The notes under the pieces: model-generated
What the model saw: only the letters and a program-made list of their open reading frames with translations
What the model was told of the DNA's origin: nothing
Database searches by the model: none
Shown here: in pieces, positions 19,042 to 32,161 of the stretch
Layout: each line of letters begins with the position of its first letter
How positions within the stretch are numbered: the stretch's first letter is position 1
NCBI GenBank assembly: GCA_034769895.1
Contig: CM068367.1
Location: 86,729,654-86,793,653 of the forward strand
Direction of reading: 5' to 3'
DNA from: Magicicada septendecula
Taxonomy: Eukaryota > Arthropoda > Insecta > Hemiptera > Cicadidae
Length of the DNA stretch: 64,000 nucleotides
Made by a program: the position numbers and the translations under genes

Positions 19042-20865
19042 GATTATAAGCCTATCAAACCAGATGAAAATTTTCCATCTTTCTCTTTATCTCCAGATAT
19101 CTTTACCCCGTACTATACTTTGTCTGTCCTCCATTCATATCAATATGTTTGTTACTTTACTAATAATGATATTACTACTCCTCTTTACTATGCAGTTTTC
19201 ACTCTTCACTTTCATCATTCTCTCATATCCCTAAGTTCTTCCACGATCTTGTACTGTCTTTCTGGATATTTTCTTAATATCTTCATTTCCGATACCTCTG
19301 ATGTTAGTTTTGTTTTGCTGTCTCACTTCTCATCTCTGCCCCATGTGATACTGTTGGTCGTATTATTGACTTTATAAGGTAACAATATTCCACTTCCAAA
19401 GAAAGACAAGTATACCATCAAAATTCGTAGTGAAATATGCAGAAACGCAATCTTATTAATATTAAAAGAAATAGAAGAATAAAATAAATTTATTAAATAC
19501 AGTAATGAAGAGACAATATATTACTTAAAGATAATTAATATTTTCAAGGAATAAAAAGAAATCGAAACAAAAAGGGAAATATTATCATAAATGAATAATT
19601 AAGAAATAGAGAAATAGAGAATGCAAATTTAGGAATTAAATAATGCAATTAACATGAAAAAACAATAACTGACGATGCCAAATACTCAGAAGAGACGATG
19701 AAATGACAAAAAATGTAAATAGTTATTAGTAAACAATTATAATGTACAAATATTAAACTTAGCATGTAAGAAATAAGACATTGAGTATAGCCTTAGATTA
19801 AAACTATGAGGAGGTCTGCGAACCTCAAAACAGCTATTGTGTATAAGTGAACTACAGACTGTAATTAATACAAAATTACAAATATAATAATATTGCACAA
19901 TAATTATAAAAGTTAGGGAGTGTAACAGTGTAAGAAGGTGAGAACAACGGTGATAGACTTTAAGAAGTAAAAACAGTGTATCGTGTAAGTTAATAAACAT
20001 ATTTACAATATGAACATTGCATGACACATATAATTTATATGAAACAACAAGGTAACTAATATTGTGCAATAAAACCAAGGGGAAATAATTAAAAAATAAA
20101 GAATCTTCCGTTACAAATTTATAATGTAATAGTGACGAAGATAGAATAAATTATCGATGGTAGAGAAAACTAGAAGTCCAGACGCAAAGGATCAAGAAAG
20201 AATATCGTAAATAAAACTACCATATGGGTGGTGAGATCTCTCCAATAGTCAACCAAGATATTTGAAAACATCTTAACATTTAAACTTCAAATCACAGCGA
20301 TATACTATCGCAAAAACAATAAAAACTTTAGAGCAGTGAATTTTAATTGTACACAAATAATTTTAGTAGTAAGAGTTTCTTTTTCAATTGTTCATTTGCA
20401 CTTTTGTATGATCCAAAGAACCCACTGATACACAACATACATCAACAACACCTAATTACCAAACACTAATTTATAAATATTATGTTTTATGACAAGTTTA
20501 CGACTTAGGTACTATACTTTGACACGACTTATACATGAACCCTGAGATTGAGATTTTACATGCTCTACAACAGAAATGAGTTTCAAAAAGATTAAATAAA
20601 AATAATTGAATTTTAAACAAGAACGAATAAGGAGTTTGAGTATTTATTTTAACTGTAAGAGTTTTCTGACAACTTATATGTTCTAATTTTGGTATCCTGT
20701 GCTAAATGGGGCGTGTCAAGCACCCAGCGAGTCTGTCAGCTTTAATAAATTGATCTTTAATTCGTTTAACGATTGCCCTATCACTTTTTAATATAGCACC
20801 TACGTATTATACCTCCATGACTTGTTCTACCATCTGTTCCTTAGGCTTCTACGGCCGGCGTCATA
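19042..20865. other. Unassigned AT-rich sequence
   Basis: Very AT-rich; only short frames without recognisable motifs on either strand. Confidence 0.45.
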
Positions 20866-20869
20866 ATTA

Positions 20870-21060
20870 CTAAAACTATTATCCCGGCTGTAAAGCCGTC
20901 GTCTTCCAGTCTCTTCTTCGCTACGGAAGAAGTTGACTCGTACACATACTAACTACTAGCCGGTCTGTAAGGCCGTGATCTTCCATTCTCTTCTTCGCTA
21001 CGAAAGATGTTGACACCTACAAAAGTTTCGACCTCACCTCTGGAGGCCATCTTCAGTGTC
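20870..21060 (-). repeat. Penelope-type module in two tandem units plus hammerhead-like motif
   Basis: Two direct units about 80 bp apart, each with a GGCTGTAAAGCCGTCGTC or GGTCTGTAAGGCCGTGATC block and then CTCTTCTTCGCTACG (about 20883-20945 and 20962-21015). The second unit is followed on the minus strand by CTGAAGA (21050-21056), a 6-bp stem II (GGCCTC/GAGGTC), GAAAC (21025-21029) and GTA (21018-21020): a complete hammerhead-like core with a 2-bp stem III. Confidence 0.6.
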
Positions 21061-21171
21061 AAAATGAGGATGCCTAATTTGGTTTCATCTTGAGTATCAT
21101 CGTCGTTCAAATTTCGTCGTCAAACAATATATTTCCAAAATTATGTAAACACTGCACACAACTGAATAATC

Positions 21172-21425
21172 TAAATGTGAATGTCAATTAATTAACGTCA
21201 TGCTTGAACCATGGAGATGAGACTACACATAGAGTAAACGCGCGTCCGTTATCTGTAACAATATTTGCATTACAAGAGAACAATTTACATAATTGCTGTA
21301 ATTTGTGAAGCCACCCGAGAGAGACTCATCGGAGTGTTGTGTAATCGCTCACTGTATTGACACATACACACACAGACACATCGGCTTTATATCTGGTCAC
21401 CGAAACCGTAGCTTAATCAAATCTG
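21172..21425 (+). repeat. Unnamed dispersed repeat, copy 2
   Basis: Second copy of the family at 14938-15183; shares AGAGTAAACGCGCGTCCGTT, CAATATTTGCAT, GAGAGAGACTCATC and the CACAGC/GTAGCTTA end. Confidence 0.65.
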
Positions 21426-21429
21426 AGTT

Positions 21430-23690
21430 GTAGACTTCGTCTCTGCCTTATAAATCTGGAGTAATATTTTTATTGTTACTCCTAAGTTTGTCACAATTTC
21501 TAACTCCACTCGCAAAGAGCAACTGAACATAACAAAGGCTTCTGCTCATTTAAGGTTCAAATACTCTATTTTGTTAACAATATCTTCGAGTTTATGCCAC
21601 AAAATGTTTACACCTAGCTTTAAAACTGATTCAGCTACAAGGGTTAGTAAAAGCCGGTTCTGAAAATTCTAGTATGTTAATGTTTGTTTATAATACAGAT
21701 AAGGAAAACCAAAACATGATTGTGTGAATATTTTGCACAATTGCAGCTGTCACATTTAAGGAAGATTTTCGTGTAAGGGATCATTAGAGCCGACAAGAAG
21801 CTTAAGAAACATGACCATATTCCTGCTGGTCCAGAGTACGATAAAGTTATCAGGTAACAGTGCTAGGATAGATATTGGATTACTTAAACAGATTTTAACT
21901 GGTCCGTTTCTAAAAACAGTAAAAGCAACAAAGATACGAGTATTATCTAAAAACGAGCAATTTCTCATTCAGAAATACTGCAGTCTTGCTTGCACGCCTT
22001 TGGAATCCTTTCCTTTCGTTAAAAGGCCAATAAAATACCAATTTGTCAAAAACAAAACCATTAATAAAAAAAAAAAAACTAAAAAACTAAAACTTAAAAA
22101 TTTTTGGCAAGACTGTTTACAAAATTATGTCTACCAAAATTGTTGTTGAGTGTTTAACAAAAAGCAATACAATCGTATCAGGGGATTGGGGATATGAAAA
22201 TACTTCATATGGCAAAGAATTCTCAACACATGGTCAGATTGAGAAATGTTGATGTTCGGAACAATTAGAATCTCTTCCATACTGAAATAGGAAAATGTAA
22301 AAAGAACACTGTTGAATATGTGTTGTGAATGCAGTTCCCTGTGAAAATCTGAATTACGTAAATCGAAAAGTTGGAGAAGCTTGGGACCATCGTGAAAGCT
22401 TTGGGTTGAAAGGAAATCTAACTAACTGCAGGGAAACAATCAAAACATTACATTTACGGATATTTATAAATTTATAAAATATAATAAAGGAAATGCAAGC
22501 GCAGATAGGTATACAAAAATGTATATAAAATATCTAAAGGATAAAATTTTACACTTTTTATAATAATAAATTATTTTAGATTAAATTTGTGTTATATGTA
22601 AAATTCATATTTTGTTAATTTAAGTTTTACTACAATATTAAAATAAACGATGCTCATAGCACCATTTGTCGTCATCAAGTCCGACAAAACTAAAAACAAT
22701 ACGATGATAACTAAAAAGCACATAATATTGAAAACAACCAGAAGCATACAAAACTTGCAATATAAAAGGAAAACGGTAGGGGCGCGAAACCGTGTCGTTT
22801 GAAGTTCTAGATGATCGTAAAATACCGAGTTTTATGATTTCGTTGACAATATACTCGAAACACGTGCAGGCTACACGTCGGCCTTGATCCAGAATGTAGT
22901 GTCGCGGAATCAATACGAGTAATACTGCTTCAAAGAATATATCTTTGTAATAGAGATATAACAAAGCCAAATTATCATTGAACATTATTTCATATTTAAA
23001 AAACCAAAGAACTTGATTTAATTAGAAATGTTTAATTTCCTACATAAAAATACAAAACAGAAACTTAATACTACTTGCTTCAATTATTTTCTTAAATTTC
23101 GCTGTACAAATGCGATAATATTTAATCCATCAAGTAATCAATTCCGAAAATACATATTATACTTTTATAAAAAATATGTACTATATATTTAAGACTATTT
23201 AATCTAGTTAAGACTATAAACAAAAATTAGTGGTTTCGAGATTGATCTTATAATTAGTGTTTCGTAGTCACAAGTAGTATATTATAAACCAAGAATTTTA
23301 TACAATCAGAATCGTTACTACACCGTATACCAGTAGACATTTATAAATCTTCTCAAAGTAGCACTACCCGAATTGTGTGCTGCAGAGTCTGTTTTCTTAG
23401 GCTATTAAATTTTTACTCATTCCAATTGCGTAGTTCTATTTTAAATTTATTTTTTAACATTTCTACCTGAAAAATCTCTCTTTACGATGCTTTAGACATC
23501 TGTCTTGCCATTGCCTTCCATTTTCAGAATATCCAGTAATCTACGCTCATCGACTATTGCCGAGTGGAGATTCATGCCAAACATCTCATTTTTTTCACAG
23601 TAATTATGTCTTAAAAAAAGAGTTATTAAAAATAAGACAAAGAAGGAAAGGATAAGGCTTTCTTAACACTGTAGCGGTACCAGTTTTTAT
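21430..23690. other. Unassigned AT-rich sequence
   Basis: Frames of 70-115 codons occur (for example 21811-22149 plus, 22638-22985 minus), but none has a recognisable domain or codon pattern; probably non-coding. Confidence 0.4.
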
Positions 23691-24065
23691 GTATGACCAT
23701 GAAGTTATGACAGAGTTATGACTACACCAGAGTCTACTTATACACCAGTTATGACAGAAAGAAACAAAGCAAAGATTCAGGCAGCGGAGATGAAGTTTAC
23801 GAGGAGTACTCTAAGCTGTACCAATCTCGATAGAAAGAAGAATGTTAATATAAGGACGGGAATAAGGTTTGACCCATTTTTGGAACAACTAAGGAGCAAC
23901 AGAAGAAGATAGTGTGAACATTCGGAAAGAATGGCAGGTGACAGGATTCTAGGGCTAGCAATGGAATGTAGCCCAGTGCAGAAGAGAGTTGTAGGACGGT
24001 CGAGACGAATGGGCCCCGGAACAGGTTCAGAATGAGCCTATTCCTTCAGGTTGATGATGAATAAT
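23690..24065 (+). pseudogene. LINE ORF2 C-terminal end with (GAT)n-type tail
   Basis: KIQAAEMKFTRSTLS, DRKKNVNIRTG, then after a stop EHSERMAGDRILGLAMECSP and KRVVGRSRRMGPGTGSE. These match the AAEMRFLR, NxDIRxG, ERMxxxRIPK, GRRxVGRPRKRW series. It ends in GATGATGAATAAT (about 24053-24065). One or more in-frame stops. Confidence 0.78.
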
Positions 24066-24654
24066 TAAGTCCCCTACTGCGTTTGTACTTTTAATCTTGT
24101 TACTTCATCACTTCTAATTGGAAAATGTTAATATATTGAACTATTTAAACACGTAATGCACATAACCAACATCAGCCGTATTAGAGTTCTGTACATTTCT
24201 TTCTTTCTTATCTTTGACAATTTTTGACATTGCAGTTAGTTGTAATGCAAGTCACACTTCGGAGAAAGATTACTCTTCCATCACTTTCTCTGCTCTTAAT
24301 CTGTTGTTCTAGTAAGTAATGATCTCCAGCCGCAGTTAGTTAGTGAGCGTTCCGCTATTCAAATTAATCTAACTTCTAAACAATACCAAACCTAACGATC
24401 TCCTTTTGTCAAGTAATTATTTTGAAATTTAAGTTAATCACATGCAGGTACATGCAGTGGTTAAGTCTGTCCTGTCCCGGTGTGGGAGTATCTGACAGTA
24501 TGTACGCAGAAAGTCGTTCTAAACCATACTTGACCGGGGGTTAATGTTAACTGCTAAATTCCCCGCCTGTTCTCTTCTCGTGCTCTTAGAAAACGATTTG
24601 GTCCTCGCTCTCTGGATGACTGAGACGCTTGGCGCGTACATCCCATGCTCGTCA

Positions 24655-24663
24655 ACCTCGCGT

Positions 24664-24723
<60 letters not shown>

Positions 24724-25012
24724 GGGAGTGTAAAAGAGTGTGCAAAGGTTGAAGAAGATAAAGGGAGGGCAAAGACTCAGAAAACAGCAAGTATGTTTAG
24801 AATAATACTGCTGATGTAGTGCACGACCTTGACCTGTCAAGCGTGTGCCTGTAAGCCAGACACGTAGTATGAATGGCAGTAACGTACACTGTGCAACAAA
24901 CACGTCTCTGACTGATGAGTTTGACATCTCCGAGTGTGCGATACTCATTTTATAACAACACTACACGTAGAACCTATTAGGGCCTGAAATTCTCATAACT
25001 CACAACTGGTGG
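24655..25012 (+). repeat. Unnamed GA-flanked repeat, copy 2, with (GA)n at 24664-24720
   Basis: (GA)n of about 57 bp, then AAAACAGCAAGT, CACGACCTTGACCTGTCAAG, TATGAATGGCAGTAACGTAC, CTCCGAGTGTGCGA and GAAATTCTCATAACT. Best preserved copy of the family also seen at 13.3 and 26.3-26.6 kb. Confidence 0.72.
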
Positions 25013-25394
25013 ATGTTAAATTTCTGTTTTGTTTATAATATTGGTATCGTCAAACGTAACGACAGCATCAGCGTTGTAATGTTGGCAACGATGATTCTGA
25101 AACTAAAGTCAGTTGGGGAATTTATAATTAATTTTGATCGGTTAAATATAGGGGTGACTGGGACCAGCATACTAGATCTATTGCTACCCTAATACGGGCG
25201 CCTGAAGATTGATGATGGTTGTGGCAAAATGGCCAGAGTTTGCACATGGTGGTGGTTGCATCCATTTACTGAGATTGCCGTCAACAACCCAAAGGCGTAA
25301 GAAGCCAAAATAACATTGATTCCTTCGTCTTTTCCATTAAAGATTTTACAAAATCTTTATGTCCTGCTGTTGCATTTTAATTGGTGCGATGTTT

Positions 25395-25875
25395 TTCTTT
25401 AATCATCATCATCATCTTAACGGATTAAACCAAAAATGGTTTGTTCAGATCTCAAATAGGCAAAGATTAGAGCTAGTCACTTCAGCGCTTCCTCGGAGGT
25501 CCCACATCTCTCCGTCCCCTCGGCTTATAGTTCCAGAGTTGTTTGGGGATGCGGCAGTTCATCCATTCGGCAATTCATCCACCAATTCAACCGATACTGG
25601 GCGATCTTGTCGAGTATACTCATAATATTCAGTTCTTGCCGTATATCTATGTTTCTTCTACGATCATGAAGAGTATACCCTACCACGTGCCTGAGAAATC
25701 TCATTTCAGCCGCTTGGATGCGACTGGCCTGGTCTTTCGTTAAAGTCCAATTCTCATACCCATAAAGAAGTGTGGGAAGAGCCATCACCTTGTAGAATTT
25801 TAGGCGTGTTCCTTTACTTGCTGACTTAAGGGTTCTCCTAATGGTCCCGCACATAAGGTTGAACTTATGCAACTG
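25395..25875 (-). pseudogene. LINE ORF2 C-terminal end with (GAT)n tail
   Basis: The minus-strand frame from 25872 shows IRRTLKSASKGTRLKFYKVM, LPTLLYGYENWTLTKDQ, RIQAAEMRFLRHVVGYTL and RRNIDIRQEL, then DKIAQYRLNWW. After a frame change comes the basic GRRDVG-like end, and a GATGATGATGATG tail (about 25395-25407). The reading is clean over 115 codons, making this one of the better preserved LINE ends here. Confidence 0.85.
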
Positions 25876-26289
25876 TTTTTCTTTACTGAAATTATAAATT
25901 CTGCAACGAGATCTTTCAGTGTTGCAGTAATCGAAGTCAGGAGTGATATTATTTAATTGAAAATGGACAGGATATTAATGTTAATAAATGCTTTTCAGAA
26001 AAATTGATCAAACCTGGTTCTTTGTTTAGAACGAATTAAATAAAGGACGCATAAAGGCAGTATAAGAGATCTGGTACGGGCGATGACTATTGTTACGATG
26101 CGGTTGCACGGATCGTTATGCTGTAAAGTGGAAACAGAATAACTGACACCAGATGACGTCACTAATGACAATTTAATACCGGTAAAATGATGTTGGCTTG
26201 AGAAAGTGAAATTAGTCAAGTCCCGTATCTAACAAAAAAACGAGCCTTCTGAATTTGCTTAAATATGGAATACTGAAGTCTCTAGTATG

Positions 26290-26612
26290 TCATAAACTAT
26301 TTGCCAGTTATGAGAATTTCAGTGCGTAGCACCGAGATGTTATAAAATGTGTTTCCCACACAGATATGTCAAACCCATCAACCAGAGACGTAACAAAAGC
26401 CACGTCTGTTGCACAGTGTACATTATTGACATTCATACTACGTCGCGCTTGTTTTTCCCGCAGACAAGTTTGACATGTCAAGGTCGTACCCACGTCAAAA
26501 TTACCAGTTTCTTCTCAACAGTATTCTAAATCCACTTGCTATTTTCTGTTTTTTCTCTTTATTCTTGCAAACCCCCCCTCACTCTCTGTCTCTGTTTCCT
26601 GCTGTTTGTATA
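26290..26612 (-). repeat. Unnamed GA-flanked repeat, copy 3 (inverted)
   Basis: Minus strand: a short GAGACAGAGAG tract (about 26580-26600), GTTTGCAAGAATAAAGAG, CGACCTTGACATGTCAAAC, AGTATGAATGTCAATAATG and GAAATTCTCATAACTGGC. Same block order as copies 1 and 2. Confidence 0.7.
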
Positions 26613-27029
26613 TTCTAATTCATATTTTCTTTAAATTGATTTTACTCAGTTTTTAGAAATTTTATCACCGGTTTTTGTATATTACTGTTTGTAATATAAA
26701 CAGTATTTTTCTTCCTTCGTAAGGCACTCACTTCCCTAAGGAGGAGACTCTTCCCTACGATGAAACAAAAAGACTTGATGTCACTCACCCCCCTACAGTC
26801 GGAAAAGTTGACGAATTATGTTAATCTCTAAATTTTCAGGCTGTTTTATTATTTTTTCAAGCTTTGTACGATAACATACAAGTAACTATTTTTCAAATAT
26901 GCAAAAAGATTTATTACACAGCATCAGCGGATGCGTTTGAAATATGGACGATAGGAATTCAATTCAGTCAATAAGTGTCAAGTTAACAATGTTTCAATAA
27001 AATGCATTTTTATTGTGTTATTACTGTTT

Positions 27030-27140
27030 ACTTTATTGTCCACTCATCTCTTTGACAATCCCTTAAGGAGTCGAAACAGCTGTCAGAGTTAAATAAAATC
27101 TGTGAAAATACCAAGTGTTTATATATTTTAAAAACCTTTG
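27030..27140 (+). repeat. Penelope-type fragment
   Basis: GGAGTCGAAACAGCTGTCAGAG, AATAAAATCTGTG and ACCAAGTGTTTATATATT parallel the 18.05-18.14 kb element in order. The GAAAC half of a hammerhead core is present; the CTGANGA half is not recognisable. Confidence 0.45.
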
Positions 27141-28916
27141 TATTAATATGTTACACCAAGTGCCCAACGAGTCATCAGTTAATATCGCATTGTTTACTTT
27201 ATTGGGATTGATTTCATTAACTTTAAAGATAGTAATGTTGATTAGTCTAAACTTGTTTTTCTTTTGTACGAAATCGACCCGACCCCGGACCCACCACCAT
27301 CAAGGCCAAATTCTAGATACGCCACTGTCGTCACTAAATGATAATCTTCTGTGTGAATTTCTATAGTAATGTATACTTATATTGTACATTAAAATTACTG
27401 TATTCCTGTTTTATACGATCATAACAGTTATTTATGTTGCTTATATTGTAATTCGAAATCAAAACATCACAGAAAATTTCAAAAAAGGAATATCACTGAC
27501 GAGTGAAAATTAATGTCTTACAGTTCTTCATGACGTGTCTTAATATCTCAGTTTATATTTATAGCCCATTAGACTTATATTTATTATAGACGTATACCTA
27601 TTGGGATTTTATCGTTAGTTTGTAGTGACTGTTATATTTATTATTATTATTTCTATAATGATCAACGGTTTTCTGAAGTCCAATTATTAACTAGACACGA
27701 TTTTAATATATTTCTGTCCTTATTTTGATAAAATGTATTATTCCATCAACTATTTGTATACGGTCGATACGGAAATAATACATAAATCATGAATTTTAGT
27801 GAAAATGTGTGTGTATGTGTTACGTAAATAATAATAACTATTACACATACATTATTATCCATGGCTCTTTATAAGCAGACCAGAACAATGGTTTAACCAG
27901 GTCCTGTTTAAAATTAATGGCACTAACCTTAACCCACACACGGGAAACCTGTGACACTTCAAAAATTTTAACATGTTTCAGAACATGATTTATTAAATTA
28001 TTTCCTGATTATTCACTCCCATTTAACACAAAACATGTTGGTGCAGCTTATGCAGATTTTATCGTTACGTCTTTCATAAGGTAAGGAACTGAAGCACCTT
28101 GGGAGGGTATCTGCTTGGGGCATACGTAGAGTGCCCACATATGGTATTGCATGTTATGTTTCGTAAATCTGTTTCATAACAAAGCAAAAACTTTTTATTT
28201 CAAGTATTTTTCACTGTCACGCATAGTGTAGGCCTCTAGAAACGTAAAACAAACGCATTCTGTAAATTTAATGAATGACAGTGACAGTAGACTATTATTC
28301 GCAAAAACATATATAGTCGTAAAAATAAAAACGACTTTGTCCATGAATTCGTGACTGCTATATACGCAATCTTGCTCTGCTTCTTGGCCGCTACGAATAC
28401 TGTAAAGGGAGTGAATGGAAAAGAAAAAAAAACATCACCAGCTTCGTGACCTTACGTTTGTTAGACTGCGGAGTTATAAACTGTGTCGAACTACTCTGAC
28501 GAAAAGCGCTGCTGCTTAATTAGTACAGTTCCGCGTGTTCGAGACTCACGTGTTTGTACCTCGGAGCACGCTGTTCGGACACGTGATTGCGTTGGCATCG
28601 TTTGTTTGAGAAACAACACAAATCAACAGCCGTCACTGTGCGTCTCGTACCTTATGCAACACTATGTTCAAAGAGTTTACTTTATTCTTTTTAACACACA
28701 CGCACGCACATAAATTGCTATTTTTCTATTTTTTCTGACAGACGAGTTGAATCCCATTTCCGTGTTGTGTTTGTATGTCTGTGGGGAGGGCGCGGATTGT
28801 AAAATTAATAAAACTAATAAATCTGTTGCTGTCTCTGTCATAAACGCTATCTAACAATAATGAAGATGGTTCCACATATATATATCTTTGGCTCAATAAA
28901 TATAAATTATATATAT
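27141..28916. other. Unassigned AT-rich sequence
   Basis: No supported gene. It ends in an ATATAT tract that borders the LTR row. Confidence 0.4.
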
Positions 28917-30770
28917 TGCGACAATACAAGCATATGCTGTAATGTACATGTATTAAATTATATAAATATTTAAATTAATTTTAGTAATATGTAATAGACA
29001 AGCAGGTGTGAAATTGAAAGCTGAATTATGAACAGGAATCAACAGGAAATATCACGCGATTGCCGCTGAGAGCGTGTACACGAGTAAATAGTTTGTGTGC
29101 GTGAGGCCTGTTCAAGCCTGAAAGTTTGCAATCTCACCCCAAATAGATACTAAATTAAAGTTTCATTTAATTATAAGCAAACCGTAAATATTAGAAAGAT
29201 TGTAAAGACTTCTAAAAATGCATAAAAATCAGACACATGTGCAGTGCGAATTCTATGTAATTATGACGTTCAGTGCGAATTCTGTGCGATTTTTAGAGCA
29301 TAGTAATTATACTAATGATGCGGTCATTATGATAATTACGTATAATATGTGCAATTGAATCAGACAATGTTAGATCACTTTGAAATCCGCATTAGACATT
29401 GCAATTGGCAAAAATGTGCGAATTTGTGGAATTGGACGATGGTGGGGGAACTGATGCCACTGACAGCTTCTGACCTGCAGAATCCTGTGACGACAGGTGT
29501 GGTTTTTTTTGGTGAATATAAATACGAGCCCAGGAGAGCCAAATTTACTCTTCAATCAGTTTTCAATTGCAGCGGTAAGCTCTGTCCATGAGAGACGCGA
29601 ATTTAATTACTTCAGACATAGCTGGACGCTATGTCCAATATCGACAAGATCTTTTGTTTATAAACTGTAAAGTCTAACGGACAATACGTTAGTTAAAGTA
29701 ATAAAAAAAACAGTAACTACAATTATCGGACGTCTACAAACAATCTAAAACTACAAACATCAACACTCTAGACAAATGGCGAGAGAACATCAAGCAGAGG
29801 AACGATATGCAGAGCAATAGAGGCGGTTAATAGAACAACAGCAGCTAATTCAGAGCAACACATAATTCCATTCTACAGCCAGCAGATGGGACCATGAAGG
29901 ACGAGTGACTGGAGGACGACCAGTGGAGCCGGAAAACGTAAGAGGACATCCAGTAGGAGAGGACCGACAGATCACAGGAGGACATGGGTACAATCTACAG
30001 AATTGAGGTGACGAAAAAACAATTTATAATTACAAAATAATAGAGACATTGAAAAGACATTAATTAAAAAAAATTTTAATTAAAACAAAATTATGTAGAC
30101 AGAAATAAGAGAATGTAATTTAACTATAGTAAGAATTTTCTTTAATGATGACCAATTAATTTAAAGATAAATTAAATCCTTGCTTGGAGGATCAACAATT
30201 GATTTAATAATTTAAATTTTCATTGAAAGCGTATAAAGTAAAGTAGTTGGAAATATAAAAGAAAACTAACGATTCGATTAGTTTATTTAAAATGTTATAA
30301 AGCCTTAAGATGTATGCCAAGCATAGAATAATAATGTAAATAAGAACAAATTTATAAAGCGCAAATTCAGACTGAGAGTCGAGAATTTATAATGTAACGA
30401 AGAAATGTTTAACATAGAGTTTTGCTAATATAAGATATAAGATTTATTTTATGATGAATGTACGGCAACGAAGAAACATTGAAACAATTGATAATGAATA
30501 TTTTATGGTGAAGTAAATATTATTATTATTATATTTTTTTTATTTTTCGTTTGAATAAAGAAATGAAACATGTTACGATTCATAAAAGGACTACACTTAT
30601 TATGATTACACCTAAACTCCAATTATACATACATGTTATCAGTAATCTTGTATGAGCTATACCACTACAGCATTTAACATTTAATTAATACATTGTGTCG
30701 TTGTATAATTTTGTCTCCCAAAAGCGTGGGACCACATAAATTACATTATATACAAATTATGTGTCGTTGT
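28917..30770 (+). mobile_element. LTR fossil A (long LTR, probably Gypsy-type)
   Basis: Starts TGCGACAATACAAG directly after ATATAT. A TATA box (TATAAATA, 29517-29524) lies 600 nt in, followed by a purine-rich GAGGAC stretch (about 29895-29990) and an AT-rich 3' part ending in an ATATAT tract. The same architecture is seen in LTRs B, D and E. No coding region, so solo or derived. The 3' boundary is estimated. Confidence 0.55.
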
Positions 30771-30781
30771 AATATATATAT

Positions 30782-32102
30782 TGCAACAGAACACAGGATG
30801 ATAAGGTATGTTGTTTATATCAGAGCACATGGATGACGAGCATTTTCTTGTTTAAATTGGTTTTATGTAATACTTTGTCTTTTAGTCGTAAGTTTTGTAT
30901 TTAGAAATGGATAAGCATGTAGGATATACCAAACTCTTCATAAAAAGGTGTTCTATATTGTCATGTATTTTTTGTGTGAATTTGTGCGCGTGTGCGGGTG
31001 TGATAATCTGTAATCGCTATAGCTTCAGTGGTAGTTAACCGATTGACGTGAAACTTTTACAAGGAATTGTTTAGGTAAATAGCTTCAATTTGTGTATACT
31101 CTGAGGTTCATAATTATTTTAGAAATACGGTTTCTTAAGTGAAGAAAAACTCAATTGTAACTCTTATCAATGATAGGGTAATAAAATTTGTAGATAATTT
31201 CCATGCAGGACTTTGCTAAATTATACAAAGTTTTTCATGAAATTTGTATATCTGTTTGTTCTATCAATCATGTGACTTGAGCTTAGCCTATCAGAATACA
31301 CTAAATTCAGTGAGATTCATACGGTATACAGCTAGGATGGACAAAGTCTGTCTGTAGAATTTGCAAGGGGAAGTTGTGCCCGGTGAAGAGAGTTGTTCTC
31401 TTACAAACGTTGAAATACCATATATAAAATAAACAGTGGTAATTCTTAACGAAGTTTTGCGTTAAGAACCGACTGGGTAAAATATTTAGATAAAATTTAA
31501 AATATAATGCAGTGCTGTTTTCGTGTAAGTTAAGATATCCGCTTAGGGAATTAAAAGACACTTCAAGATATCGTGGAAGGTGTACATTAAACGCACCGCA
31601 TTAAGTAACACCCATATAAATCCTGAGATTAAGAAAATATAAAATATAAATTAATAATAAACTGTACGAGTGAAATTTATAATCATTGTGAGTGAACAAT
31701 TTATGAAGAAACTAACTAATGTTAGCAGTTAAACATAACAACGAGACTCATTGAAATATCGCCGCTAGAGCCACCTGCCGTAGAAGAGGACGACAAGACG
31801 AAGAGGACGCCAGAACGAAGAGGACACCAGGAAGGAGTGACGCTGAAGAAGAGGACGCCAGGACGGGAGCGACGAGAGGAGAGGAGGACGTTGCAGCAAC
31901 AATTAAAATCGAATTAGATTATCGAACAATACAAACAATTATTTTTACTATCAATACATGACAATTTAATACAATATACATCTTTAAAAACAATATTTAT
32001 GTGTATAATAAATAATTTTTCATCTCCTCCGTAATAGACTTGTTTGTGAATTTTACACACTCACTATATCCTTAAAAGTATAATAAAATTTGATTTGTTG
32101 CA
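30782..32102 (+). mobile_element. LTR fossil B (solo LTR)
   Basis: 1321 bp from TGCAACA to TGTTGCA, bordered on both sides by ATATATAT as expected for an ATAT-targeting Gypsy-type element. TATA-like TATATAAAAT at 31421-31430, 639 nt in. Purine-rich GAGGACG stretch at about 31780-31895. Non-coding; the best-bounded member of the row. Confidence 0.65.
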
Positions 32103-32161
32103 ATATATATATTTGGTTATATTTTCAATTCGATTCAAATTCAATTTGGTTATATATATAT

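Noticed and set aside
18764-19377. Leu/Ser/Phe-rich frames of 84-196 codons
   Set aside because: CTT/CTC microsatellite in three frames plus pyrimidine-rich flank.
22638-22985. 115-codon minus-strand frame
   Set aside because: No domain, AT-rich context, no supporting signals.
27270-27320. Possible coding exon (CCCGGACCCACCACCATC)
   Set aside because: Short frame without domain or splice support.
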